Source: Arcobacter sp.
GTDB taxonomy: Bacteria; Campylobacterota; Campylobacteria; Campylobacterales; Arcobacteraceae
DNA: 64,000 nt
Assembly (NCBI GenBank): GCA_002869535.1
Contig: PKUK01000002.1
Coordinates: 62,001 to 126,000 of the forward strand
Direction of reading: 5' to 3'
Shown here piece after piece: positions 1 to 9,971 of the stretch. Position 1 is the first letter of the stretch, and each line of letters begins with the position of its first letter. Both the position numbers and the translations under genes were made by a program. Under the pieces are notes generated by a model that was not told the DNA's origin, did not search any database, and was given only the letters and a program-made list of their open reading frames with translations.

Positions 1-279
1 GCAGACATAAACCAATTTTTATCTACTAAAGATAAAGACTTTTTGAAAAATCACCATGCTGCTTTTATTGCAAATATCTCAGGAATGCCTTCAATTATTA
101 CAAAAATGTTTGCATTGCCTAAAATGAGAGATTATAAACACAGTGTTTTATTGATCTATGATGAAGAAGACAATAGATTTGTAAGTAAAGAGGAAAAGTC
201 AACTCTATATAGACTTGAGAATGGTGTTATAAAATCTATCTCTTATATTACAAAAGAAGATTTAGAAAAGATTTTTTAA
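1..279 (+). CDS. C-terminal part of an unrecognised protein (runs off left edge)
   Basis: An open frame runs from the first base of the window to a TAA at 277-279, giving about 92 residues, so the true start lies outside. A TTG at 43 is only an internal codon and not a convincing start. The fragment is soluble and charged, with a short hydrophobic stretch (AAFIANISGMPSIITKMFALP) near its beginning. I do not recognise the family. The stop overlaps the ATG of the next gene (TAATG), so the two are probably translationally coupled in one operon. Confidence 0.7.
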   Translation, partial: ADINQFLSTKDKDFLKNHHAAFIANISGMPSIITKMFALPKMRDYKHSVLLIYDEEDNRFVSKEEKSTLYRLENGVIKSISYITKEDLEKIF

Positions 280-1010
280 TGAACTTGCCAGCACTAAATG
301 AAGTTGAAGTAGCTATAAAATCTGATGATTTAAACCATCTAAAGATACTTCATCTTAGTGATATGCATATCAATAAAAAAACTACAATAAATAGTATCCA
401 AGAATTAGTAAAACTCAGTAATAACTGCGAAGCAGACTTTGTAGTTATCACGGGGGATATTATAGATTGTCACACAAAATACATCGCTGATAAATTAAAG
501 CTTCTAAATACAATAGAAAAAAAAGTTTTTTATATAAGTGGAAATCATGATTTGTTTTATGGCTTTGAAGGGTTAAAATTTTTACTAAAAGATTTTATAC
601 TACTTGATAATGAAACCTATATTTTTGAATACAACGATTCTAAAATAGCCCTTGCAGGGTTGAGTGATAGATTTTCAAAGTTTTTTAAAATCAAAAGAGA
701 AGAGAGCAAAATTGTAAACTTTTTAAAGGAGCATAAAAACTCTATATTTTTAGCTCACCAACCAAAAGATTATAAGTTTGCTTTAAAAGCCAATGCCAAA
801 CTTTTTTTATGTGGACATACACATGGAGGACAGATTTATCCTTTTCACTATTTTGTGAGACTTTTTCAGCCTTTTTTGGCAGGACTTTTTTATATAAAAG
901 ATACAGCAATTTACGTTAACAAAGGTTTGGGTTATTGGGGTATAAATTTTAGATATAAAGCAAAAAGTGAAATTACCCTATTAAAATTAACATCAAAAAG
1001 TGTAAAATAA
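279..1010 (+). CDS. Calcineurin-like metallophosphoesterase
   Basis: A 243-residue protein with the metallophosphoesterase motifs in order: HLSDMH near residue 25, VVITGDIID near 55-63, SGNHD near 90, LAHQP near 160 and GHTHGGQ near 179. These supply the Asp, His and Asn ligands of a binuclear metal centre. The arrangement resembles the YkuE/YaeI type, some members of which act on lipid pyrophosphates; the substrate here cannot be told. The start overlaps the upstream stop, and the downstream response regulator begins 4 bases after the stop, so it is probably part of the same transcript. Confidence 0.85.
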   Translation: MNLPALNEVEVAIKSDDLNHLKILHLSDMHINKKTTINSIQELVKLSNNCEADFVVITGDIIDCHTKYIADKLKLLNTIEKKVFYISGNHDLFYGFEGLKFLLKDFILLDNETYIFEYNDSKIALAGLSDRFSKFFKIKREESKIVNFLKEHKNSIFLAHQPKDYKFALKANAKLFLCGHTHGGQIYPFHYFVRLFQPFLAGLFYIKDTAIYVNKGLGYWGINFRYKAKSEITLLKLTSKSVK

Positions 1011-1014
1011 TCAA

Positions 1015-1683
1015 ATGAAAATCTTAATAATAGAAGATGATGTAAAAATCGTAAACTTTTTAAAAAAAGGCTTGGAAGAAGAGTCTTATAGTGTTGATTA
1101 TTCATATAATGGTGAAGAGGGATTATATTTAGCGAGTGTAAATAGCTATGATTTAATTTTACTTGATATTATGCTTCCACTACTTAATGGAATAGAAGTT
1201 TGCAAAAAACTAAGAGTAGAAGATATAAATACTCCAATTATTATGTTAACTGCACGGGATAGTATTGAAGATACTATCAAAGGCTTGGATATTGGAGCGA
1301 ATGATTATTTGCCAAAACCCTTCTCTTTTTCAGAGTTATTAGCAAGAATTAGAGTGCAATTAAGAGCAAAAGATTCAACACAAACTAAACTCAAAATTGC
1401 CGACTTAGAGTTAGACTTACTTGCAAAAACTGCCAAAAGGGCAGATGATACTATAAATCTAACTGCAAAAGAGTTTTCGCTTTTAGAGTATCTAATCAAG
1501 AACCAAAATAGAGTTTTATCAGAGACTTTATTGGGTGAAATGTTGAATAATATGGAGGAATCAAATATTAGCAATATTGTAAATGTTTATATTTATAGAC
1601 TTAGAAATAAAATAGATAAACCTTATGAAAAGAAACTTATCAAAACAGTAAGAGGATTGGGGTTTAAAATAAATGCTGAATAA
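1015..1683 (+). CDS. OmpR-family response regulator
   Basis: A 222-residue regulator. The receiver domain (1-115) shows the acidic pair EDD, phospho-acceptor Asp in LILLDIMLP near residue 51, the Thr of MLTARD and the Lys of LPKPF. The C-terminal winged helix (about 125-220) ends with VRGLGFKI, the usual OmpR/PhoB signature. It overlaps the start of the histidine kinase by 11 bases, so the pair is cotranscribed. The signal is unknown. The closest general type is the CusR/QseB group, judged only from layout. Confidence 0.88.
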   Translation: MKILIIEDDVKIVNFLKKGLEEESYSVDYSYNGEEGLYLASVNSYDLILLDIMLPLLNGIEVCKKLRVEDINTPIIMLTARDSIEDTIKGLDIGANDYLPKPFSFSELLARIRVQLRAKDSTQTKLKIADLELDLLAKTAKRADDTINLTAKEFSLLEYLIKNQNRVLSETLLGEMLNNMEESNISNIVNVYIYRLRNKIDKPYEKKLIKTVRGLGFKINAE

Positions 1684-3037
1684 TCTATCAATTAAAAGAA
1701 AACTACTCATTTATAATGTTTTAATTCAAGCTTTTATTTTAATTATTCTATCATTTTCAATTTATAAAACTCTTCATTTATCAACACTTGATAAGATAGA
1801 AACCTCTTTGAAAGTTATTGTTTTAGATATTGTTGATGATATACTTGACCATAAAAGTGATCTTCTAACACTAAGTTTTGATGAAGAAAACGAATATAAA
1901 TTTAAACCCTTATATATAAGATTAGTAGAAGAGAAAAATTTCAAAATTGTAAACTCTTCTTCTTTCCCAGCTTCTATTCCACATGCTTTTAATGATATTC
2001 AAAAAAATGTTATTCATTTTGAGAGGTACGAGAGTTTTATAGTGGGTGAGATAAAGTTTTTAATCAAAAAAGAAAACTATATTTTACAAGTGGCAACTGA
2101 CTATAAAGTACTAAACCACACCATGGAAGACCTTTTTTATATCTTGATATTTATAGTTCCTATTGTATTAATTTTTTCTATTATTGGTGGAAACTTTCTA
2201 ATTTATAAATCATTTGCACCTGTTGAAAAAACACTTCAAGATTTAAAAAATATAAATGCCACAAACCTATCAAAAAGATTAGAAGTTTTAAATAGCAATG
2301 ATGAAATATCTCAACTCTCACAAGAGATTAATAATCTACTAGAAAGACTTCAAATCTCTTTTGAAAAAATTAATCAGTTCTCTAGTGATGCTTCCCATGA
2401 GCTTAAAACTCCACTTACTATAATAAGAGGAGAAATAGAAATTGCCCTAAGAAAAGATAGAAACACACAAGAGTATAAAGATACTTTAAAAGTTTGCATG
2501 GATGAAGTTTTGATGATTCAACAAACAATTGATGACCTACTTTTTTTAGCTAAAAATGAAAATAGTCTACAAATTATTGAAGAAGATGCCTATATAGATG
2601 AGATAACTTTTGATGCAATAAAAGAGCTAAAAGCCTATGCAAAATTAAAAAATATAAAAATACAATCACAAATAAAGGATATTTTTCAAATCAAAGGACA
2701 TAGCAAGTTATTGAAAATTGCTATTAAGAATATTCTTAAAAATGCTATCTCATTTAGTCATGAAAACTCAACAGTACTCATAAAAAACTACCAAGAAAAT
2801 AATCAGTTTATAATCAGTATAGAAGACAAAGGAATAGGAATAGCACAAGAAGAACAAAATAAAATATTTGAAAAATTTTATAGAACAGATAAGAGTAGAA
2901 ATAAAGAGTCAGGTGGCACAGGACTTGGAATGGCAATTGTAGAAAAAATAATAAGCTCACACAAGGGAAAAATTGAGCTAAAAAGCAGTGAAAATGAGGG
3001 AACAACAGTAAAACTTGTTTTTATAAAAGATTTATAG
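1673..3037 (+). CDS. Sensor histidine kinase, HAMP/HisKA/HATPase
   Basis: A 454-residue membrane kinase. There is a transmembrane segment at about 12-32, a periplasmic sensor region, a second transmembrane segment near 155-178 and a HAMP linker. The H-box SSDASHELKTPLT lies near 237-250 with the phospho-acceptor His. An N-box (KNILKNAISFS) and G boxes (DKGIGI, GGTGLGMAIV) follow, so the catalytic core looks intact. It pairs with the regulator that overlaps its start. The CusS-like domain order suggests envelope or metal stress sensing, but nothing in the periplasmic part proves a ligand. Confidence 0.87.
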   Translation: MLNNLSIKRKLLIYNVLIQAFILIILSFSIYKTLHLSTLDKIETSLKVIVLDIVDDILDHKSDLLTLSFDEENEYKFKPLYIRLVEEKNFKIVNSSSFPASIPHAFNDIQKNVIHFERYESFIVGEIKFLIKKENYILQVATDYKVLNHTMEDLFYILIFIVPIVLIFSIIGGNFLIYKSFAPVEKTLQDLKNINATNLSKRLEVLNSNDEISQLSQEINNLLERLQISFEKINQFSSDASHELKTPLTIIRGEIEIALRKDRNTQEYKDTLKVCMDEVLMIQQTIDDLLFLAKNENSLQIIEEDAYIDEITFDAIKELKAYAKLKNIKIQSQIKDIFQIKGHSKLLKIAIKNILKNAISFSHENSTVLIKNYQENNQFIISIEDKGIGIAQEEQNKIFEKFYRTDKSRNKESGGTGLGMAIVEKIISSHKGKIELKSSENEGTTVKLVFIKDL

Positions 3038-3160
3038 TAAATTTTGTGATTTAAATCTTTTTAGCTACAATTCCACTAAAAGATACACTTATGGGGATTT
3101 TTTCCTCAAAACCTAAGAAAAACAATCAAATTTCAATTTTTAAACAGTAGTGGAGAAAAA

Positions 3161-4657
3161 ATGGTAAAAAAATATTTTAAAAGAGATGAATGGTTTAGTA
3201 ATATACGAGGAGATACCCTCTCTGGACTTGTTGTTGCACTTGCACTTATTCCAGAAGCAATAGCCTTTTCAATTATTGCAGGAGTTGACCCTAAGGTTGG
3301 ACTATATGCTTCATTTTGTATAGCTGTAGTAATTGCCTTTGTTGGAGGACGTCCTGGGATGATAAGTGCTGCAACTGGTGCTATGGCACTTGTTATGGTA
3401 ACTCTGGTAAAAGACTATGGTCTACAGTATTTACTTGCGGCAACTCTTTTAACTGGTATTTTTCAAATAATTGCAGGGTATTTAAAGCTTGGAAGATTTA
3501 TGAGTTTTGTTCCACGGGCTGTTGTTGTTGGATTTGTAAATGCCTTAGCCATTTTAATCTTTATGGCTCAGCTTCCAGAGCTTACAAATGTAACTTGGCA
3601 TGTTTATGCACTTACTGCTTTTGGACTTGCTATTATATATCTATTTCCTTATGTTCCAAAAATCGGTAAGATTATTCCTTCTCCACTTGTTACAATTATA
3701 ACCTTAACTCTTATTGTGATTTTTTTAGGTGTAGATATAAGAACTGTTGGTGATATGGGAGATCTTCCTGATACTTTACCAATATTTTTATTCCCTGAGA
3801 TTCCATTAAATCTTGATACTTTATTTATCATTCTTCCCTACTCAGTATCCCTAGCAGTAGTAGGTCTTTTAGAATCACTAATGACTTCAACAATTGTTGA
3901 TGAATTAACAGATACAAAAAGTGATAAAAATAGAGAGTGTTCAGGACAAGGTATTGCCAATATTGCATCTGGATTTTTAGGTGGGATGGCTGGATGTGCT
4001 ATGATTGGACAATCAGTTATCAACGTAAAATCGGGTGGGCGAACAAGATTATCAACACTACTTGCTGGTCTTTTTCTACTTATTATGGTTGTATTTTTAA
4101 GTGATATTATCTCAGTAATTCCAATGGCTGCACTTGTTGCTGTTATGATTATGGTATCAATTGGAACCTTTGATTGGAGTTCTATTAAGAACTTAAAAAC
4201 TCTACCAATATCAACAAATATTGTTATGCTTACAACCGTTTGTGTTACAGTATATACACATAACTTAGCCCATGGTGTTTTTTCAGGAGTACTATTAGCA
4301 TCTCTATTTTTTGCCAATAAAATCTCTCACTTTATGTATAGTGAAACTTTTTATAATGAAGATAATAGTGCTAAAACTTACAAATTTGTAGGTCAAGTAT
4401 TTTTTAATAGTGCTGATAAATTCTATGAAACATTTGACTTTAAAGAGGTTTTAGATAAAGTTACTATTGACCTAACACGTGCACACTTTTGGGATATATC
4501 AGCAGTTTATGCCCTTGATAAAGCCGTTATAAAATTAAGACGTGAGGGTGCAGAAGTTGAAGTAATCGGTCAAAATGAAGCTAGTAAAACTATCATCGAT
4601 AGATTTGGTATTCATGATGATCCAGAAGAGATTGATAAAGTAATGGGAGGACACTAA
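3161..4657 (+). CDS. SulP-family anion transporter with STAS domain
   Basis: A 498-residue inner-membrane protein. The N-terminal sulfate-transporter domain has about 10-12 hydrophobic segments, including the SulP signature around [23 protein letters not shown] at residues 27-49. It ends in a cytoplasmic STAS domain (about 405-498). Bacterial members carry sulfate, bicarbonate or dicarboxylates, and the substrate cannot be read here. The next gene, a universal stress protein, starts one base after the stop, a known genomic pairing for SulP transporters. The 123-base upstream gap probably holds the promoter. Confidence 0.88.
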   Translation: MVKKYFKRDEWFSNIRGDTLSGLVVALALIPEAIAFSIIAGVDPKVGLYASFCIAVVIAFVGGRPGMISAATGAMALVMVTLVKDYGLQYLLAATLLTGIFQIIAGYLKLGRFMSFVPRAVVVGFVNALAILIFMAQLPELTNVTWHVYALTAFGLAIIYLFPYVPKIGKIIPSPLVTIITLTLIVIFLGVDIRTVGDMGDLPDTLPIFLFPEIPLNLDTLFIILPYSVSLAVVGLLESLMTSTIVDELTDTKSDKNRECSGQGIANIASGFLGGMAGCAMIGQSVINVKSGGRTRLSTLLAGLFLLIMVVFLSDIISVIPMAALVAVMIMVSIGTFDWSSIKNLKTLPISTNIVMLTTVCVTVYTHNLAHGVFSGVLLASLFFANKISHFMYSETFYNEDNSAKTYKFVGQVFFNSADKFYETFDFKEVLDKVTIDLTRAHFWDISAVYALDKAVIKLRREGAEVEVIGQNEASKTIIDRFGIHDDPEEIDKVMGGH

Positions 4658-4658
4658 A

Positions 4659-5498
4659 GTGAGTTCAAAAAAAGTTTTAGTTTGTATAGATGATTCTTCG
4701 TATTGTAAGGCTGCCTGTGATTATGGAGTTTATATCTCTAAACTTCTTAATTTACCTCTTGTATTATTAAATGTAGTAGACCACTCCCACATCTCCAAAA
4801 AAGTTAATCTTTCGGGTAATATTGGATTTGGCTCAAAGGAAAATCTTCTTGAAGAACTTACAAGAGAAGAGCAAGCAGAAAGCAAAGAGCTAATAAGTAT
4901 AGGTAAAAAACTTTTAAAAACTTTTAGTGCTTATGTAAAAGAAAAAGGGGTTGAAAACCTCTTTTCTATGCAAAGACATGGTAACTTTGAAGAGAATCTT
5001 GAGGATTTAGAAAAAGAGACTAATATTGCAATTATTGGTTTTGATAAAACTAGTTAAAATTATAAAAATATAGAAGATATAATAAGAGCATTAAATATTC
5101 CAATACTTCTAGCAAACTGTGAATTTACTCCTATAAACTCTATCTTGATGGCATATGATGGTTCTGATTATGCAAATAAAGCTATTGACATAGCAACAAA
5201 AGATCCTATTTTCCCAAATGTCTCAAGACACATTGTAAATGTAAATAAAGATAAAGCATCTTCTGAAAAACTTTTAAATGAAGCTAAAAACTTATTTGCA
5301 AGAGCAGATTTTGAAGTAAAAACTTCATCACTAGATGGTGATAAAATTGATGAAATTTTAAAATATCAAGAAGATAATAATATTGATATTATTGCTATGG
5401 GAGCTTATAGTCACAATAGACTAAAAAGTGTTGTTTTTGGAAGTATTACCTCTAAAATGCTTGAAAAATCAAAAAAACCTCTACTTCTTTTTAGATAA
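4659..5498 (+). pseudogene. Tandem universal stress protein (UspA x2) with internal stop
   Basis: The frame of 280 codons starts at GTG 4659, preceded by a GGGAGG ribosome site. It encodes two UspA domains, at codons 1-132 and about 160-279. A TAA at 5055-5057 (codon 133) interrupts it. The same frame then continues without a gap through NYKNIEDIIRALNIPILLAN into the second domain (LMAYDGSDYANKA). That domain has the nucleotide-site pattern ending FGSITSKML. Domain two could be separately translated from an internal start, but no good ribosome site is seen. It lies directly behind the SulP gene, so its job is probably linked to that transporter. Either a real nonsense mutation or a base error. 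Confidence 0.75.
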
Positions 5499-5633
5499 TT
5501 TTCTAAAAAGAAGTTAACAAACTAACTCAAATATAACTTATTTCCAAATTGTAAAGAAACTGTCAAGGAAGTTTGTATCAATACTTTAAGCTTTTCTTTT
5601 ATACTTACAATATAAAAATGAAAAGGCTTAAAG

Positions 5634-6041
5634 ATGAAACTACTAATTCTTTTGGGATTAATCCTAAATCTAACTTATGCATCAGTTGTTGGGGACTATT
5701 TAAACACTCTTAAACAAGAAGTTCAAAAAACAGACCCTAACTTTAAAGGCTTTGATATAAAAAGATGTGAAGAGATTTTCACTTCAAAACATATGGGTAA
5801 AAAAGGCAAAGAAATATCGTGCACTTCTTGTCATGGTATTGACTTAACAAAATCAAATAAAAACTTCTTCACAGGAAAAGTAATAGAACCACTATCTCCT
5901 AAAGCAAATCCAGAAAGATTTACAGAAGTTAAAAACATAAAAAAATGGTTAAGAAGAAATTTCAATGATGTTTACAATCGTGAAGGAACAGCACTAGAAA
6001 AAGGTGATGTTGTAACTTATATCTTATCAAAGGACAAATAA
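5634..6041 (+). CDS. SHP-type monohaem cytochrome c (DUF1924)
   Basis: A 135-residue periplasmic protein with a signal peptide (MKLLILLGLILNLTYA) and one haem c site, C63-T-S-C66-H67. The downstream NPERFTEVKNIKKWLRRNFNDVYNRE region is typical of DUF1924, the family of Rhodobacter sphaeroides haem protein, which binds oxygen or small ligands. Its stop overlaps the ATG of the diheme cytochrome. The SHP / diheme cytochrome / cytochrome b order matches known SHP electron-transfer gene sets, so it is probably the terminal acceptor of that chain. Confidence 0.85.
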   Translation: MKLLILLGLILNLTYASVVGDYLNTLKQEVQKTDPNFKGFDIKRCEEIFTSKHMGKKGKEISCTSCHGIDLTKSNKNFFTGKVIEPLSPKANPERFTEVKNIKKWLRRNFNDVYNREGTALEKGDVVTYILSKDK

Positions 6042-6574
6042 TGAAACTTTTACTACTAATTGCATTTTTATTGACCGTTTCTTTTGCAGATGATGACAAG
6101 CGATATGGCAACTATGGCAAGTCGACGAAAAAAGGGGTAGCCCCTGTAAATAATACACTTTATCTTAAAGAGTGTGGTTCATGTCACTTTGCTTATCAGC
6201 CAGGACTATTGCCTGAAAATGCATGGACTAAAATGATGAACAATTTGGAAAATCATTTTGATACAGATGCTTCATTGGCACAAGAAGATTTTGTTTCACT
6301 ATCAAATTATTTAAATGCCAACAGTGCTGAAAAAAACATGCATTACAAACGAAGTAGCCGAATTGTGAATAGTTTAAGAGGGAGACCAATCCCTGATTCA
6401 ATTTCCTTAACACCGTATATGATTGAAAAACACAAAGATATACGTCCAAGCTTAATTACTCAAGAAGAGGTTAAAGGAATTTTTAATTGTAAAGCGTGTC
6501 ATACGACTGCTGATAGAGGGATTTACAGCGACAATGATATTTTAATTCCTAATTTTGGACGTTGGGAAGATTAA
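6041..6574 (+). CDS. Diheme cytochrome c (DHC family)
   Basis: A 177-residue secreted protein. A signal peptide (MKLLLLIAFLLTVSFA) is followed by two haem c sites, C45-G-S-C48-H and CKACH near residue 150. Family members pass electrons from a membrane cytochrome b to SHP. The same domain, with the NAW-TKMMNNLENHF region, reappears at the C-terminus of the downstream cytochrome b, so the two are paralogues. The gene is coupled to its upstream partner by TAATG, and the cytochrome b gene begins 9 bases after its stop. Confidence 0.85.
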   Translation: MKLLLLIAFLLTVSFADDDKRYGNYGKSTKKGVAPVNNTLYLKECGSCHFAYQPGLLPENAWTKMMNNLENHFDTDASLAQEDFVSLSNYLNANSAEKNMHYKRSSRIVNSLRGRPIPDSISLTPYMIEKHKDIRPSLITQEEVKGIFNCKACHTTADRGIYSDNDILIPNFGRWED

Positions 6575-6583
6575 GGAAACAAT

Positions 6584-7700
6584 ATGTTTAAATCTTATAT
6601 ATGGAGCTTACCAACACGTGTTTTTCACTGGTTGTTTGCTCTTTTAATTTTATTGGCATTTTTAACCGATGATGATGATTTGTTAAACTATCATGCCATG
6701 ATTGGTTACGCCATACTTATTCTTTTGGGCTTTCGATTCTTTTGGGGCTATTTAGGACCTAAATACTCTAAGTTTAGAGATTTTCCTTTAAGTATTGCAA
6801 AAGTAAAAGAGTTTATGTTCAATATTTTTAATTCTGAACAAAAATATGTAGGACACAATCCTCCTGCTTCTTTTGTTATGATAGGTATGTTTGTTGTTAT
6901 TTTCTTTGTTATTGTAACAGGGGCATTAACCTTTGGTATTCAAGAAGGGAAAGGAATTTTTTCATTTTTAAATGACTCTTTTTTCAAAAAAATGGAACTT
7001 TTTGAAGAGTTACATGAAATTTTAGCCAATTTGGCTATTGTTCTTATTGTTGCTCATGTTGGAGGGGTATTAACAGATAAACTGCTTCATAGCAAACATG
7101 AAACATTGAGCTCTATTTTTACAGGTTATAAAAAAACAAAAGAGTCAGTAAGTATAAAATTAACATTTTTTCAAAAACTCATTGCTGTGTTTTTTCTTTT
7201 TTTAATGATTGCTTATTTTGTATTTAATGTAAGCTCTCCTAAAAATATTTTAGTTGCATCAAAATATGAACCAATTGATTATGAAAAACAAAATGAACTT
7301 TTTGTTAGTGAGTGTGCATCGTGTCACACTCTATATCCCTCCCAGTTCTTTGCCTAAACACTCATGGATAAGTATGATGAGCGACTTGGAGAACCATTTT
7401 GGAGATGATGCATCAATTAGTGAAGAAGATAACCAAAATATTTCAGCATTCTTAATTAAAAACAGTGCGGAAACATCGACAAAAGAGTTCAGTTTTAAGA
7501 TTTTGAATTCCATTGGAAATAAAGATATAATTGCCATTACACATACTGATTTTTGGAAAAAAGAGCATGAAGAGATTCCCAAAAAAGTGTTTGGCCACGC
7601 CGATGTTAAAAGTAAAGCCAACTGTAAAGCATGCCACAGTGATGTTGAAAAAGGATTGATTGAAGATGATAAGATTAAAAATATTCGCGCTTTTATGTAG
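6584..7700 (+). pseudogene. Cytochrome b561-type protein fused to diheme cytochrome c, frameshifted
   Basis: The first frame (6584-7357) encodes a four-helix cytochrome b domain with RVFHW, ELHEIL and AHVGGV histidines, a fifth hydrophobic segment near 200-218, and then a haem site SECASCHTLYP before stopping. The shifted frame continues at once with SSLPKHSWISMMSDLENHFG and a second haem site CKACH, ending at 7700. The text TATCCCTCCCAGT near 7333-7345 has one C more than the expected TAT-CCT-CCC-AGT, so a single inserted C in the C-run explains the break. The paralogue at 6041 confirms the expected sequence. Function if intact: quinol-side donor to SHP. It could be a sequencing error in the run or a real mutation. 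Confidence 0.8.
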
Positions 7701-8067
7701 CCTATTTTGGGCTTTTACTCTTTATGCAAGTGAAGATGTAAGCCAAAATAATCATAATCATATTTATAAAAGCTTAGACTATTTAAATTTAAGTGCTGCA
7801 CAGTATGAAGATATAAAAGAAGTACTTATCAAATATAGGAAAAAATATTCAAAATATTATCACAAAAAAGAAAAAGAGGAAAAAAAGCTTCAACAACTTT
7901 TTCAAAAAGAGTATTTTGATAAAGATGAATATGAAGAGATAGTCGAAGAAATCCATGAAGAAACCATAGAGCTTGAAGCAAAAAAGTTTAAAAAGATTCA
8001 TGAAATTTTAAATGCCAAACAAAGAAAACAATTTTCATACTATTTACAGGAGTGGAGAGTTGAATAA
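7666..8067 (+). CDS. Small periplasmic Spy/CpxP-like protein
   Basis: About 133 residues: a signal peptide (MIRLKIFALLCSLFWAFTLYA), then a very charged helical protein with DYLNLSAAQYEDIKEVLIKYRKKY and a second helix pair rich in Glu and Lys. This is the pattern of Spy/CpxP-type periplasmic helical proteins, which sense or chaperone misfolded proteins or metals. I take the ATG at 7666; a TTG at 7660 sits closer to an AAGGA and is also possible. It overlaps the end of the cytochrome b gene and is followed by a two-component pair, so it is probably the periplasmic partner of that sensor. Confidence 0.65.
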   Translation: MIRLKIFALLCSLFWAFTLYASEDVSQNNHNHIYKSLDYLNLSAAQYEDIKEVLIKYRKKYSKYYHKKEKEEKKLQQLFQKEYFDKDEYEEIVEEIHEETIELEAKKFKKIHEILNAKQRKQFSYYLQEWRVE

Positions 8068-8725
8068 AAAAGTTTTACTTATAGAAGATGATCTTCAAAT
8101 GCAAACTCTTATAAATGATTATCTAAAAGATTATCATTTTGATTGCACCTCTTTTGCAAATCCAAAAGAGGCACTTGAAGAGTTTTCTAAAAATCAAGAT
8201 TTCTCTATTGCTATATTAGATTTGATGCTTCCAGAAATGGATGGATTTGATCTATTTAAAAAACTAAAAAAGATAAAAGATATTCCTATCATAATCTCAT
8301 CAGCTCGTGGTGATATTGGAAATAAAATACACGGTTTTGAACTTGGCGTTGATGACTATTTAGCAAAACCATACGAACCAAGGGAATTAGTGCTTAGAAT
8401 AGAACATATTTTAAAAAAATATGAAAATAGTAAAATAATAATAGGTGATTTTGAGATAGATAAAGAGAATAGAGAAGTTAAAGTTGATAATTTTCCTGTA
8501 GAATTTACAAAAATAGAGTTTGAGGTTTTTATATTTTTAATTGAAAACCTAAATAAAATCTCTTCAAGGGAGCAAATACTTCACGCAACTTCATTGGATA
8601 TAACTACAAAAAATAGAACAATAGATATGCATATATCAAATATAAGATATAAGATTGGTGATGATTCTAAAAACCCCAAATATATTAAGTCTGTTTGGGG
8701 TATTGGTTATAAGTTTGTGAGTTAA
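8060..8725 (+). CDS. OmpR-family response regulator
   Basis: A 221-residue regulator starting at TTG 8060 (MNKKVLLIEDD), chosen because AGGAG lies eight bases upstream and the receiver domain begins there; an ATG at 8012 would add 16 meaningless residues. The receiver has EDD, the phospho-Asp in IAILDLMLPEMDG and the Lys of LAKPYEP. The winged-helix DNA-binding domain ends VWGIGYKF. It overlaps the Spy-like gene by 8 bases and precedes its kinase by one base. It probably regulates the haem gene set and the Spy-like gene (inference from position). Confidence 0.87.
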   Translation: MNKKVLLIEDDLQMQTLINDYLKDYHFDCTSFANPKEALEEFSKNQDFSIAILDLMLPEMDGFDLFKKLKKIKDIPIIISSARGDIGNKIHGFELGVDDYLAKPYEPRELVLRIEHILKKYENSKIIIGDFEIDKENREVKVDNFPVEFTKIEFEVFIFLIENLNKISSREQILHATSLDITTKNRTIDMHISNIRYKIGDDSKNPKYIKSVWGIGYKFVS

Positions 8726-8726
8726 A

Positions 8727-9920
8727 ATGAGTATTGTAAAAAAAATCTCTATTTTATTTTTTATTAGTTTTATACTTATGGGTATCATTGGTTTTTGGAT
8801 TGATAGTATTAACTCACAAAGAATAGAGACTCTAATAAAAGACAAATATCTTAAAATATCAAATGAACTTCTTGAAAACATAGATAATACAAAATTAGTA
8901 AATAACATTATCCAACAATATAAATTAAGACCACTAAAAAAACTTAAAAATGCAAAAAAAGATATTTTGTACTACAAAGCACATACTTTTGGATTTATCT
9001 CTATTTTTCAAGAAAATTTTCAAGATGAATTTATACTTCATATAAAATACTTAGATGATGAATATATTTTAAAAACACAAGATGAAGAGAATTTAAATGA
9101 AAAGTTTAGATTAAACTTATTGGTTTTTCTTGATATTTTTGTTTTAACTCTTATATTTTTATATATATTAAAACTTCTCTCACCTCTTAAAAAAATCACA
9201 AAAGAGATAGAGAGTTTTTCAAAAGGAGACTTAAGTAGAAGAGTTGAAGTAAAATCAAATGATGAAATAGGTGTTTTAGCAAAAACATTTAATCAAATGG
9301 CAAGCAACCTTGAAGAGCTAATAAAAACAAGAGAAGAGCTGCTAAGAGATATTGGGCATGAGTTAAGAACACCTATTGCAAAAGGGAAATTTGCCATAGA
9401 AAAGATTGATGACTTTTCACAAAAAGAGCTTTTGAAAAAGATTTTTAGTGATTTAGAAATCTTAACAAATGAGCTAATAGAACTAGAAAAATTAAACTCT
9501 TCTAAACTAGATATCACACACTTTAGTGCTGAAACCTTGATTTTAGAATCTTTAGGAAAACTATACATAAATGATGAGTCAAAAATAAAGATTGAAATAA
9601 TAAATGATTTTAAAATAGAAGCAGACCTAAATTATCTAGCTATTGCTTTAAAAAACTTAATTGATAATGCCTTAAAATATACAAACTCTTTTCCTATAAT
9701 AATAGAGGCTAAAAACTCTCAAATATCCATAATAAATAGTGGTGAAAAACTTTCAAAAGATTTAGAATATTACTTAAAACCATTTACTCAAGAATTAGTC
9801 CAAAGAGATGGTTTTGGATTAGGACTTAGTATTGTTAAAAAAATATTAAAAAGACACTTTTTAAAATTAGAGTATGATTATAAAAATAATAAGAATATTT
9901 TCAAAATCAATTTTAAATAA
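8727..9920 (+). CDS. Sensor histidine kinase, HAMP/HisKA/HATPase
   Basis: A 397-residue kinase with transmembrane helices near 5-25 and 128-148, a short periplasmic region between them, and a HAMP domain (LKKITKEIESFSKGDLSRRV). The H-box is RDIGHELRTPIAKGK, with N-box NLIDNALKYT and G-box FGLGLSIVKK. The form GHELRTPIAKGKFA is that of the ArsS/CrdS-like kinases of Campylobacterota, which answer to acid or metals; the actual signal is unknown. It forms an operon with the regulator just upstream. Confidence 0.86.
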   Translation: MSIVKKISILFFISFILMGIIGFWIDSINSQRIETLIKDKYLKISNELLENIDNTKLVNNIIQQYKLRPLKKLKNAKKDILYYKAHTFGFISIFQENFQDEFILHIKYLDDEYILKTQDEENLNEKFRLNLLVFLDIFVLTLIFLYILKLLSPLKKITKEIESFSKGDLSRRVEVKSNDEIGVLAKTFNQMASNLEELIKTREELLRDIGHELRTPIAKGKFAIEKIDDFSQKELLKKIFSDLEILTNELIELEKLNSSKLDITHFSAETLILESLGKLYINDESKIKIEIINDFKIEADLNYLAIALKNLIDNALKYTNSFPIIIEAKNSQISIINSGEKLSKDLEYYLKPFTQELVQRDGFGLGLSIVKKILKRHFLKLEYDYKNNKNIFKINFK

Positions 9921-9971
9921 AAAACTTAGTATAATCCCAAAAAATAAAAGACTTTATAAGAAAGAGTAAAA

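Noticed and set aside
3316-4317. Open frames on both strands inside the SulP gene, some rich in cysteine
   Set aside because: They are shadows of the transporter frame, without ribosome sites or recognisable domains.
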